This document shows positions 1 to 6,053 of a stretch of DNA of 8,181 nucleotides, piece after piece (position 1 is the stretch's first letter; the number at the start of each line of letters is the position of its first letter). A program made the translations under genes and the position numbers. The DNA comes from DATFGK01 sp046712825 (GTDB lineage Bacteria; Actinomycetota; AC-67). The notes beneath the pieces are model-generated. The model made no database searches. It saw nothing but the letters and a program-made list of their open reading frames with translations, and was not told the DNA's origin. The DNA lies in the NCBI GenBank assembly GCA_046712825.1, contig JBKKCR010000105.1, positions 1-8,181 of the forward strand, written 5' to 3'.

Positions 1-2
1 AC

Positions 3-122
3 GACATGCACCTGTACTTCAAGCGCGCGAAGGCCTCGGAAGCAGCGTTCGGTTCCGCGGACTGGCATCGGGAACGGCTCGCGACGTTGCTCGAGCGGCG
101 CTACGCCGGAGACGGTCCGTGA
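3..122 (+). CDS. C-terminal end of an acyl-CoA dehydrogenase-like protein (5' partial)
   Basis: Only the last 39 codons lie in the window, in the frame that ends at the TGA at 120-122. The visible tail reads DMHLYFKRAKASEAAFG, followed by an Arg/Leu-rich helix with WHRERLATLL. This resembles the last helix of actinobacterial FadE-type acyl-CoA dehydrogenases, where a HL-hydrophobic-RRA segment is followed by FG(D/S)..HR. These flavoenzymes introduce the alpha,beta double bond into acyl-CoA. The stop overlaps the GTG start of the next gene by two bases, so the two genes are probably cotranscribed. The family call rests on a short, weakly conserved tail. That this is the end of a real gene is fairly sure; that it is a dehydrogenase is a guess helped by the CoA-metabolism neighbourhood. 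Confidence 0.5.
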   Translation, partial: DMHLYFKRAKASEAAFGSADWHRERLATLLERRYAGDGP

Positions 123-487
123 CCGAACCTCGGGTCCGGATCATCCGCGAGTCCGACGTCGAGCGACGTTCGGGTGGCGGCGCCGAACTCGTCGTCGCCG
201 TATCGAAAGAGTCGACCGGCGCCGAGCATCTGTGGTTCGGACGGTTCACCAGCGAGCCGGGCGTCGCGATCCCGCCCCACCGTCACACCTGCGACACCGT
301 GGCGTACCTGATCCGAGGGCGAGCAGCCTTCCAAGTCGGTGCCGAACGCTTGGAGATGGTCCCGGGCGAGTACGTTTACGTACCTGCCAACGTAGTCCAC
401 ACCGAAGAGACGCTGGGCAACGAGACCGCCGAGTTCATCATCGCTCGGGACAAGGCCGGCGGGGAGACCATCTATCTCAAGGAGTAG
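119..487 (+). CDS. Small single-domain cupin protein
   Basis: This 122-residue protein is a one-domain cupin beta-barrel. Cupin motif 1 begins at G48 and carries HRH at 54-56, ending at G67. Motif 2 begins at G83 and runs through P89 to H94 (PGEYVYVPANVVH). H54, H56 and H94 are the expected metal ligands. The glutamate usual in motif 1 is replaced by T60, with D59 adjacent, so metal binding may be altered or three-His. The GTG start at 119 is chosen because it overlaps the upstream stop, has GGAGA at 108-112 six bases ahead, and gives a natural MTEPRVR N-terminus. Single-domain cupins include dioxygenases, isomerases and ligand-binding proteins, and nothing here picks one. The likely role is accessory to the upstream acyl-CoA gene, by position only. 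Confidence 0.85.
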   Translation: MTEPRVRIIRESDVERRSGGGAELVVAVSKESTGAEHLWFGRFTSEPGVAIPPHRHTCDTVAYLIRGRAAFQVGAERLEMVPGEYVYVPANVVHTEETLGNETAEFIIARDKAGGETIYLKE

Positions 488-556
488 GCTTACTTCACCC
501 AGAGCGCGCCGATCACGTCTCGATGTCGCATGAACGCCTGAGGAACCCCGTCCGGA

Positions 557-580
557 CGACCTGACGCGCTTGTCAGGTCG
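557..580. promoter_or_regulatory. Perfect 9-bp inverted repeat, candidate operator
   Basis: The arms CGACCTGAC (557-565) and GTCAGGTCG (572-580) are exact reverse complements separated by six bases. It overlaps the proposed -35 element of the amidohydrolase promoter. The right arm GTCAGGTCG, with TGAC six bases before it, recurs at 4845-4863 upstream of the thiolase operon. That recurrence and the promoter overlap favour a binding site for a dimeric repressor such as a TetR- or GntR-type protein. The alternative is a terminator for the cupin operon: a G-run follows directly and only three T's occur at 593-595, so this is less convincing. No regulator gene is present in the window. Confidence 0.5.
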
Positions 581-600
581 GGGGGGTCCGGGTTTATGCT
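570..600 (+). promoter_or_regulatory. Possible sigma-70-type promoter for the amidohydrolase operon
   Basis: TTGTCA at 570-575 is one mismatch from the -35 consensus. TATGCT at 595-600 fits the actinobacterial TAnnnT form of the -10 element. The spacer is 19 bp, longer than the optimum. It lies 37 bp before the ATG at 637, leaving a short leader. The -35 box is embedded in the inverted repeat at 557-580, so protein binding there would block it. This is a prediction by eye only. Confidence 0.4.
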
Positions 601-636
601 GGTCCCCGCACCACCGGCCGTCCAAGGGGGTCACCG

Positions 637-1806
637 ATGGGTCGCAGGAAGTACGAGATCGTCTCTGCCGACGTTCACATCCTCGAACCGCCGGACATCT
701 GGGAGAAGCACCTCCCCAAGAAGTACGCCGAGCACGCCCCGAAGCTCGTGAAGGACCACGAGGGCGGTGACGCGTGGCAGTTCTCGGTCGGCGCTCCCGA
801 CCCGATCGGCCTCGTCTCGACGCCGGGCCGCCGCTTCGAGGAATTCAAGTGGTTCGGCGTCACCTACGACGAAACGCGACCCGGCTGCTGGGACGGCAAG
901 GAGCGCCTACGTGACATGGACATCGACGGGATCGATGCGGAGATCATCTTCCCGCCGCAGCGCACGATGGGCCACTGGCTCTCGATGCCGGACGAGGAGA
1001 TCTCGCTCGCGGGCGTCGACGCCTACAACGAATTCGTGTTCGACGAGTTCGCGGCCGCGGACCCCGAGCGCCTCATCCCCTGCTACCAGATCCCGAATCT
1101 CGGCATCGATACCGCGCTCAAGTACCTCGACAAGGCGATCAAGAAGAAGGCGCACACGGTCGTCATCTCGTCTTGGCCGTCGGGCGGCGAGAACATCTCG
1201 CCGGAGGACGACGCGTTCTTCCAGGCCTGCGTCGACGCGAACATGCCGCTGAACATCCACATCTCGCTGATGAGCCGCGCGTCGGGCGTGAAGTCGTACG
1301 AGTCGGGCCGGAAGGTCACCAGCGGCGTGAAGAAGGGCGGCGGCGCGGCGAACCAGCGCGCGGTCGGCGCGATGTCTGGCGTGTTCACGCGGACGACGCC
1401 GGTCTTCACCGGCTTCCTGTTCTCCGGCGTGCTGGACCGGATCCCGGACTTGCAGATCGTGCTGACCGAGATCGGCGTCGGCTGGATCCCTCATTACCTG
1501 GAGCAGCTCGACGACCGGTACTGGCGGAACCGCGGCTGGGGCGAGATCACGATCAAGGAGCCCCCGAGCTACTACTGGCGCAAGAACTTCGCGGCCACGT
1601 TCATGATCGACTTCACCGGCGTGTACCAGCGGCACCTCGTCGGCGTGCAGAACATGATGTGGTCGACCGACTACCCGCACCATGGCAACGACTGGCCGTA
1701 TTCGCGTATGCGGATCAACGAACAGATGGTCGGCGTTTCGGACGAGGATCGCTACGAGATCCTCGCCGGCAATGCGGTGCGCATCTTCAAGCTCCCGGAG
1801 AAGTAG
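637..1806 (+). CDS. Metal-dependent amidohydrolase (amidohydrolase-2, ACMSD-like TIM barrel)
   Basis: A 389-residue cytoplasmic enzyme of the amidohydrolase-2 family, whose members decarboxylate or hydrolyse aromatic and other organic acids with a bound divalent metal. The N-terminal strand has SADVHILEPPDIW, with the metal motif as D12-x-H14 rather than the H-x-H of ACMSD. NIH at 206-208 gives the barrel His (H208). E278 sits in TEIGVGWIPHYLEQLDD, typical of the family. WSTDYPH at 342-348 supplies the conserved catalytic Asp (D345). Length is normal. The ATG at 637 is preceded by AAGGGGG (624-630) six bases away. It heads a two-gene operon, overlapping the ribosome-binding site of the oxidoreductase. 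Many actinobacterial paralogues of this type have no known substrate, so family membership is firm and the reaction unknown. Confidence 0.9.
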   Translation: MGRRKYEIVSADVHILEPPDIWEKHLPKKYAEHAPKLVKDHEGGDAWQFSVGAPDPIGLVSTPGRRFEEFKWFGVTYDETRPGCWDGKERLRDMDIDGIDAEIIFPPQRTMGHWLSMPDEEISLAGVDAYNEFVFDEFAAADPERLIPCYQIPNLGIDTALKYLDKAIKKKAHTVVISSWPSGGENISPEDDAFFQACVDANMPLNIHISLMSRASGVKSYESGRKVTSGVKKGGGAANQRAVGAMSGVFTRTTPVFTGFLFSGVLDRIPDLQIVLTEIGVGWIPHYLEQLDDRYWRNRGWGEITIKEPPSYYWRKNFAATFMIDFTGVYQRHLVGVQNMMWSTDYPHHGNDWPYSRMRINEQMVGVSDEDRYEILAGNAVRIFKLPEK

Positions 1807-2702
1807 TCACGGCACCGACCCTGCGGTTCGGGCTGGGAACCATCCCGCTCGGACAGATGGGGGTTCGGCTGGGCGATGACCCGGCTTCGACCGTCGTTGC
1901 GCTCGCGCGCGCCGCGGACGAGCTCGGGTTCGACTTCATCACCGCGCAGGATCACTCCGTCGCGCCGCGGCAATGGGCAGCCGACGGCGGCGGCCAAACC
2001 TGGTACGAGCCGTTCGTGGTGCTGTCCTACGCGGCGGCGGTGACCTCGCGGGTGCGCCTGCTCACCGACGTGCTGATCGTTCCCTACCGTTCGCCGTTCC
2101 AGATCGCGAAGATCGCTGCGTCGCTGGACCAGCTCTCCGGTGGACGGCTGATCCTGGGCGTCGGGTCGGGCTATCTCGAGGAGGAGTTCAACATCCTCGG
2201 TGCCTCCTTCGCCGAGCGCGGCGCGGTCACGGATGAGTCTCTCGAGGTCCTGAAGCGCTGCTGGACCGAGGAGTGGCTCGACGTGTCGACGCCGCACTTC
2301 GAGGCGAAGGACGTGTCGATCTCGCCGCGGCCGCTGCAGTCGCCGCGCCCGCCGATCTGGGTCGGCGGGAACTCCTGGCGCGCGCTGCGACGAGCCGTGG
2401 AACACGGCGATGGATGGACGCCGTTCTTCCGCGAGGATCCGTCGCGCGTCGCGGAAGGCGTGCGCCGGGCTCGCGAGGACTACGGGCTGGCGGCGGATCG
2501 TCCGTTCGATATCGCGGTCCCGATCCGCCGGGGGTTGCACAAGCCCGACGGCTCGGTGGACGTCGACTCGGCCTCGCGCCAGGCCGAGGCGATGCAGGAG
2601 GCCGGCGCGACCCACATCAAGGTCGGCTTCAAGGCCTCGACGCCCGACGAGTACGTCGCGAAGATGGAGACATTCGCGCGTGGCGTGATCGCGCGGTTCT
2701 GA
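1806..2702 (+). CDS. Luciferase-like F420-dependent oxidoreductase family protein (non-canonical start)
   Basis: About 298 residues of the bacterial-luciferase-like TIM-barrel family, mostly F420-dependent in actinobacteria. With residue 1 at 1806, the first strand is LRFGLG (6-11), DH lies at 49-50, LGVGSGYLEEEF at 117-128 is the family cofactor-loop signature, and WVGGNS at 185-190 is followed by the usual RRAVEHGDGW. These match the Rv2161c-type subgroup (TIGR03619-like). The start is a puzzle: no ATG, GTG or TTG precedes the first strand. GTC at 1806 overlaps the upstream TAG by one base and has GGAG (1797-1800) five bases ahead, so it is taken as the native start or a GTG carrying a substitution or read error. 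ATG at 1857 would remove the first beta strand; CTG at 1821 is another option. It likely oxidises or reduces a product of the amidohydrolase. Confidence 0.85.
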   Translation, partial: VTAPTLRFGLGTIPLGQMGVRLGDDPASTVVALARAADELGFDFITAQDHSVAPRQWAADGGGQTWYEPFVVLSYAAAVTSRVRLLTDVLIVPYRSPFQIAKIAASLDQLSGGRLILGVGSGYLEEEFNILGASFAERGAVTDESLEVLKRCWTEEWLDVSTPHFEAKDVSISPRPLQSPRPPIWVGGNSWRALRRAVEHGDGWTPFFREDPSRVAEGVRRAREDYGLAADRPFDIAVPIRRGLHKPDGSVDVDSASRQAEAMQEAGATHIKVGFKASTPDEYVAKMETFARGVIARF

Positions 2703-2707
2703 CGTCG

Positions 2708-2748
2708 ATGAGAGCGTCGTGTACCGAAACGGTACGTCACGCTCTCAT
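2708..2748. terminator. Long hairpin between convergent operons, probable bidirectional terminator
   Basis: The outer arms 2708-2717 and 2739-2748 are perfect 10-bp complements. After one C-C mismatch (2718/2738) and two G-T wobbles, the inner arms 2721-2726 and 2730-2735 pair perfectly around an AAA loop. The structure begins five bases after the oxidoreductase stop and ends ten bases before the ABC ATPase stop on the other strand. Neither side has a clear T-run, which is common for actinobacterial terminators. The position between converging genes supports use in both directions. Confidence 0.75.
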
Positions 2749-2758
2749 GAACGGTTAA

Positions 2759-3751
2759 TCATTCATCGCTGCCGAGCGACGCGAACAGCTTCGCAAGTCG
2801 CGGATCCTCCGCCGCACGGTCGCGGAAGTCCCGCACCGTGTAGCCGGTGACGGCTGCGGCGCCACGCGCGCGCGCCGTCGCGGTCCGCGGGATCCCCAGC
2901 AACGGCCCCAGCTCGCCGAAGTGCTTGCCCGGGCCGACGACACCGAGTAGCTCGTACCCGCCATCCTCGAGCACACGGACGATCTCGATCTCCCCGATCT
3001 CGACGACGTAGATCAACTCGCCCCGAGAGCCTTGATCGAACAACGTTTCCCCGGCTGCGAGCAGCACGCGCTGCGGCGGCCGGATCGCGGTCGCGAGCGA
3101 CGGAGCCAGGTCGATCACGCGGTCGGCGATCGGGATGATCCGTGGGTCGTGCGTCGAGACGACCACGAGCCGTCCCGGCCCGGCAAGCTCGCGCAGGATC
3201 TCGAGCACCTTCTCGACCTGGATGTAGTCGAGGTGCGCGGTCGGCTCGTCGGCGAGCAGGAGCGGCGGATCGTGCGCAAGGGCGCGCGCGATGGCGACGC
3301 GCTGCTGCTGCCCACCCGAAAGGTCGCCGGGCCGGTGGTTCACGCGGTCGGCGAGGTCCACGCGCTCCAGCAGTTCCGCCGCCCGGCGGCGCGCGTCGCG
3401 GGGCCGGGAGCCGGCGATCAGAAGCGGAGCAGCGACGTTCTCCGCAGCGGTAAGGCTCGGAATGAGGTTGAACGCTTGGAACACGATGCCGACCCCGGAT
3501 CGCCTGTACGACGAGAGCGCGTCCCCCTTCAGGAGATCGACGCGGGTATCGAGCACCGAGATCTCACCGGATGTGGGGGTCAAGATGCCGGCGAGCACCG
3601 ACAGGAGCGTCGTCTTTCCGCAGCCGCTCGGCCCGAGCAGTAACACCAGCTCGCCGGAGGACGCCTCCAAGGAGAGCTTGTCGAGCGCGCGGACGACGTA
3701 ACCGCCGCCGCCGTACTCGACGGTGAGATCGCGGATCTCGAGATCGGCCAT
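2759..3751 (-). CDS. ABC transporter ATPase with C-terminal cyclic-nucleotide-binding domain (Rv2564-like)
   Basis: A 330-residue protein. Residues 1-220 form a MacB/LolD-type ABC ATPase: Walker A GPSGCGKT (40-47), Q-loop Q92, signature LSGGQQQR (144-151), Walker B LLLADEP (164-170) and the H-loop H201. Residues about 225-325 form a CRP-like cyclic-nucleotide-binding domain, with GETLFDQGSRGELIY and a phosphate-binding cassette FGELGPLLGIPRTATARA (278-295). E280 and R289 occupy the positions that contact the ribose and phosphate in true cNMP binders, so the domain may be functional. From memory, M. tuberculosis Rv2564 (annotated GlnQ) has this architecture and length. The ATG at 3751 shares one base with the permease stop, so the genes are translationally coupled. 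The ATPase powers the permease, possibly gated by cAMP or another ligand. The glutamine-transport label in databases is poorly supported. Confidence 0.93.
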   Translation of the reverse strand: MADLEIRDLTVEYGGGGYVVRALDKLSLEASSGELVLLLGPSGCGKTTLLSVLAGILTPTSGEISVLDTRVDLLKGDALSSYRRSGVGIVFQAFNLIPSLTAAENVAAPLLIAGSRPRDARRRAAELLERVDLADRVNHRPGDLSGGQQQRVAIARALAHDPPLLLADEPTAHLDYIQVEKVLEILRELAGPGRLVVVSTHDPRIIPIADRVIDLAPSLATAIRPPQRVLLAAGETLFDQGSRGELIYVVEIGEIEIVRVLEDGGYELLGVVGPGKHFGELGPLLGIPRTATARARGAAAVTGYTVRDFRDRAAEDPRLAKLFASLGSDE

Positions 3752-4800
3752 CACGGTCCGCCGAATGCCAGCGCGGGATCGACCGTAGCTGCGCGACGGA
3801 CGCCCCCGATGCTCGCCAGAAGCCCGACGACGAGCGCCACCCCGGGAAGCACGGCGTACGAACCGGTCGGGATCTCGACCGAGAGGGGGAAGGTCGGAGC
3901 GAGCGCGTGCGCTATCCCGATCCCAAGCGCTCCGGCCAGGAGCGACACAAGAACCGATTGCAGCGCGAGCCCGGCGAAGAGGCTGCGCGAGGAGGCGCCC
4001 GTGGCTTTGAGCACGGCGAAGTCGCGGACACGCTCGAGCGCGGAGAGGTAGACGACGGAGCCGATGATCGCGGCGGCGACGAACCACAGGAGGAGCTGGC
4101 ACAGATCGATCGTCTGGATCGCGCTCAGAAGCGGTCGCATGAGATCGACCCGCGCGTTCTCGTTCGAGCTCACCTTGAGTCCGGGGATCGCCTCGGTAGG
4201 CACGCCCTCGGTCACGAACGCCGTGACGAAATCTTGGCCGCCGAACGCAAGCTCCTGAGCGTCGTCGAGCAGGACGAACCCGGCGGGCAGCCCTGCGAAG
4301 AAGTGAAGACCCTCCGTCACCCCGACGACCGTGAACCCGGTGGCTCCGACGACGAACGTGTCCTGGAGGTCGAGCCCCGCACTCGAATCGAGGGCGATCT
4401 CGCGCACGGAGCTCGGCGTCCGCCCCCGCGCCACCGGCGGCGCGCCCATGCCGCCCTCCGTGTAGCCGATCAGGGTGACGTCCTTGGTGCCCGTTCCGGC
4501 GAGATAGGTCTGGCGCAGAACGATCAGCGGGTCTGCTCTCCGAACGTTCGGATCGGCTTCGAGGGTCTCTTCGTGCGAGCGCGGTAGCGTCGCGAACGTC
4601 GAAAAGGGCCCGGTGACTTCCTCGCTCGTGATCCAGGCGTCCGCGCCGATCGCCTCGACGGTCCGAACGGCCTCGGCACGGAAACTCGCGGCGATCCCGG
4701 CGATCACGAGTGCCATCGCGAACACCATCGCGGTTGCACCGATCGCGATCGCGAAGCGGCGACGGCGCCATTGGAGGTCGCGAAGCGTGATGAGCCACAC
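3751..4800 (-). CDS. FtsX/MacB-type ABC transporter permease (Rv2563-like)
   Basis: A 349-residue inner-membrane protein with the FtsX/MacB layout. TM1 lies at about 16-38 after a basic WRRRR stretch. A large extracytoplasmic domain spans about 40-230, then three TM segments follow at about 235-255, 275-298 and 315-334. The motif ERVRDFAVLKATGAS (256-270) after TM2 matches the MacB-type coupling segment that contacts the ATPase. Such permeases usually drive mechanotransmission, lipoprotein or substrate export rather than solute import. The GTG start at 4800 is the only practical choice, since an in-frame TAG lies just upstream (4813-4815); no good Shine-Dalgarno is visible. It overlaps the ATPase start, forming a two-gene operon. 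The length equals my recollection of Rv2563. It diverges from the thiolase operon across a short control region. Substrate unknown. Confidence 0.9.
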   Translation of the reverse strand: MWLITLRDLQWRRRRFAIAIGATAMVFAMALVIAGIAASFRAEAVRTVEAIGADAWITSEEVTGPFSTFATLPRSHEETLEADPNVRRADPLIVLRQTYLAGTGTKDVTLIGYTEGGMGAPPVARGRTPSSVREIALDSSAGLDLQDTFVVGATGFTVVGVTEGLHFFAGLPAGFVLLDDAQELAFGGQDFVTAFVTEGVPTEAIPGLKVSSNENARVDLMRPLLSAIQTIDLCQLLLWFVAAAIIGSVVYLSALERVRDFAVLKATGASSRSLFAGLALQSVLVSLLAGALGIGIAHALAPTFPLSVEIPTGSYAVLPGVALVVGLLASIGGVRRAATVDPALAFGGP

Positions 4801-4844
4801 GGCGGCAAGAATCTAGTCGGTATGTCTCGTTCGACGCGAGTGGT

Positions 4845-4863
4845 TGACACGCGCGTCAGGTCG
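4845..4863. promoter_or_regulatory. Second copy of the candidate operator (TGAC-N6-GTCAGGTCG)
   Basis: TGAC (4845-4848), six bases, then GTCAGGTCG (4855-4863) repeats 13 fixed positions of the inverted repeat at 557-580, with the same spacing. Here only the inner four base pairs are symmetric; the outer left arm has diverged. It overlaps a perfect TTGACA (4844-4849) that could be a -35 box for the thiolase operon, although the matching -10 region (GAGACT at 4868-4873, 18-bp spacer) is poor. Lying between divergent genes, it could affect both directions. It ends 35 bases before the proposed thiolase start. Confidence 0.45.
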
Positions 4864-4875
4864 CCCGGAGACTAA

Positions 4876-4897
4876 CCCCGCTGATCGGGGAGGCCCC
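4876..4897 (+). promoter_or_regulatory. Thiolase leader: ribosome-binding site with two alternative hairpins
   Basis: GGGGAGG at 4887-4893 is a strong Shine-Dalgarno sequence five bases before CTG at 4899. The G-run can pair upstream, CCCCG (4876-4880) with CGGGG (4886-4890) around a CTGAT loop. It can also pair downstream, GGGG (4887-4890) with CCCC (4894-4897) around AGG. The two pairings exclude each other and both hide the ribosome-binding site. This could lower or modulate translation; in GC-rich DNA short stems also arise by chance. Confidence 0.4.
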
Positions 4898-4898
4898 T

Positions 4899-6053
4899 CT
4901 GAACGACTATCCGCGCGACGCCGCCGCCATCGTCGGCATCGGCCACACCGAGTTCTCGAAGAACATCGGGCGGCCCGAGCGAACGATCGCGCTCGAGGCC
5001 ATCAAGATGGCGCTCGACGACGCCGGCCTGACCGCGAAGGACGTCGACGGCCTGGTGAAGTTCTCGCTCGAGAACACGATGGAGGTCGAGATCATCCGGA
5101 ACCTCGGTATCCCGAACCTCTCGTTCTTCGGCGACGTCGCGTACGGTGGCGGGGCGGGGTGCGGGGCCGTCGGGCACGCGGCGATGGCCATCGCGACGGG
5201 AGTCGCCGAGACCGTCGTCGTCTGGCGCGCGCGCAACCGCGGCTCGGGCGGGCGGCCGTGGGCGACGCGGGCGACGAACAAGCAGCCCGGCGAGATGCAG
5301 TGGTTCCTGCCGTTCGGACTCTCGCGGCCGGTCGACCAGATCGCGATGCTCACGCGCCGGCACATGATCGAGTACGGCACGACCGAGGAGCACCTCGGCC
5401 ACGTCGCGACATCGGTCCGCGAGCACGCGACCCGCAACCCGAACGCGATGATGCGCAAGCCGATGTCGATGGATGACTACCTCGCGGCGCGCTGGGTGTC
5501 GGAGCCCTTGCGGCTATTCGACTGCTGCCTCGAGTCCGACGGCGCGCTCGCCCTGGTGCTGACGACGCCCGAGCGGGCGGCCGCGTTGAAGCAGCCTGCG
5601 GTCTTGGTGCGCGCGGCGTCGCAAGGGATCGGCCCCGACCACTTGGTGATGGCCAACTACTTCACGGCCAACCCGTTGGATACGCCGGCGCGCTACGCCG
5701 CCACCGAGCTATGGCGGCTGGCCGGCATGGGGCCCGAGGAGATCGACTGCGCGCAGTTCTACGACGCGTTCTCGCCCCTGATCGTGATCTCGCTCGAGGA
5801 GTACGGCTTCTGCAAGCCCGGCGAGGGCGGGCCGTTCGCCGCCGACGGCGGGCTGAAGCTCGGCGGCACACTACCGTCGAACACGAGCGGTTCCTCGTTG
5901 TCCGAGGCGTACGTTCATGGGATGAACCTGATCCTCGAGGGCGTGCGCCAGCTCCGCGGAACCTCGACGTCGCAGGTAGACGGTTGCGAGTCCGTGCTGG
6001 TGACAAGCGGCAACGGCGTCCCGACGTCGTCTCTCATCTTGAGGAAGCCTTGA
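4899..6053 (+). CDS. Thiolase-like lipid-transfer (SCP2-type) protein, possible Ltp2-like aldolase subunit
   Basis: About 384 residues with the thiolase fold, close to actinobacterial Ltp proteins. The N-terminus NDYPRDAAAIVGIGHTEFS is typical, which places the start at CTG 4899, five bases after GGGGAGG. The first ATG (5007) would delete 36 conserved residues, and an in-frame TGA at 4845 bounds the frame upstream. The usual nucleophile motif Cys-x-Ser-Gly is absent: the region reads YGGGAGCGAVGHAA (82-95), with Gly at the expected Cys position and C88 displaced. Y288 in FYDAFS and Y338 in SEAYVHG are 50 residues apart, as are the two catalytic tyrosines reported for the steroid aldolase Ltp2 (294 and 344, from memory). 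The stop overlaps the DUF35 gene, the partner Ltp2 needs. A retro-aldolase acting on an acyl-CoA is the best inference; a degenerate thiolase remains possible. Confidence 0.87.
   Translation: MNDYPRDAAAIVGIGHTEFSKNIGRPERTIALEAIKMALDDAGLTAKDVDGLVKFSLENTMEVEIIRNLGIPNLSFFGDVAYGGGAGCGAVGHAAMAIATGVAETVVVWRARNRGSGGRPWATRATNKQPGEMQWFLPFGLSRPVDQIAMLTRRHMIEYGTTEEHLGHVATSVREHATRNPNAMMRKPMSMDDYLAARWVSEPLRLFDCCLESDGALALVLTTPERAAALKQPAVLVRAASQGIGPDHLVMANYFTANPLDTPARYAATELWRLAGMGPEEIDCAQFYDAFSPLIVISLEEYGFCKPGEGGPFAADGGLKLGGTLPSNTSGSSLSEAYVHGMNLILEGVRQLRGTSTSQVDGCESVLVTSGNGVPTSSLILRKP

Noticed and set aside
557..595. The inverted repeat as an intrinsic terminator of the cupin operon
   Set aside because: It is followed by a G-run and only three T's. 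Its repeat copy at 4845-4863 does not follow a gene end, so an operator fits better, although a dual role is not excluded.
907..1683. Minus-strand open frame within the amidohydrolase gene
   Set aside because: Arg/Val/Asp/His-rich antisense shadow without motifs, fully covered by a well-supported gene.
1173..1805. Upstream extension of the oxidoreductase from ATG 1173
   Set aside because: It would overlap the amidohydrolase by more than 600 bases with low-complexity sequence. Family homology starts only at about 1806-1821.
2759..4798. A 679-codon minus-strand open frame that seems to fuse the permease region to the ATPase
   Set aside because: The upstream half is an Arg/Asp-rich out-of-frame reading of the permease gene. 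The real permease lies in another frame with clear membrane segments, and the ATPase begins at the ATG at 3751.
2759..4800. Glutamine uptake transporter, as homologues are sometimes labelled
   Set aside because: The permease is FtsX/MacB-like with a large extracytoplasmic domain, not an amino-acid importer permease, and no binding-protein gene is nearby.
5711..6049. Upstream extension of the DUF35 protein
   Set aside because: The extension reads as out-of-frame thiolase sequence. TTG 6050 has a ribosome-binding site and a stop-start overlap.
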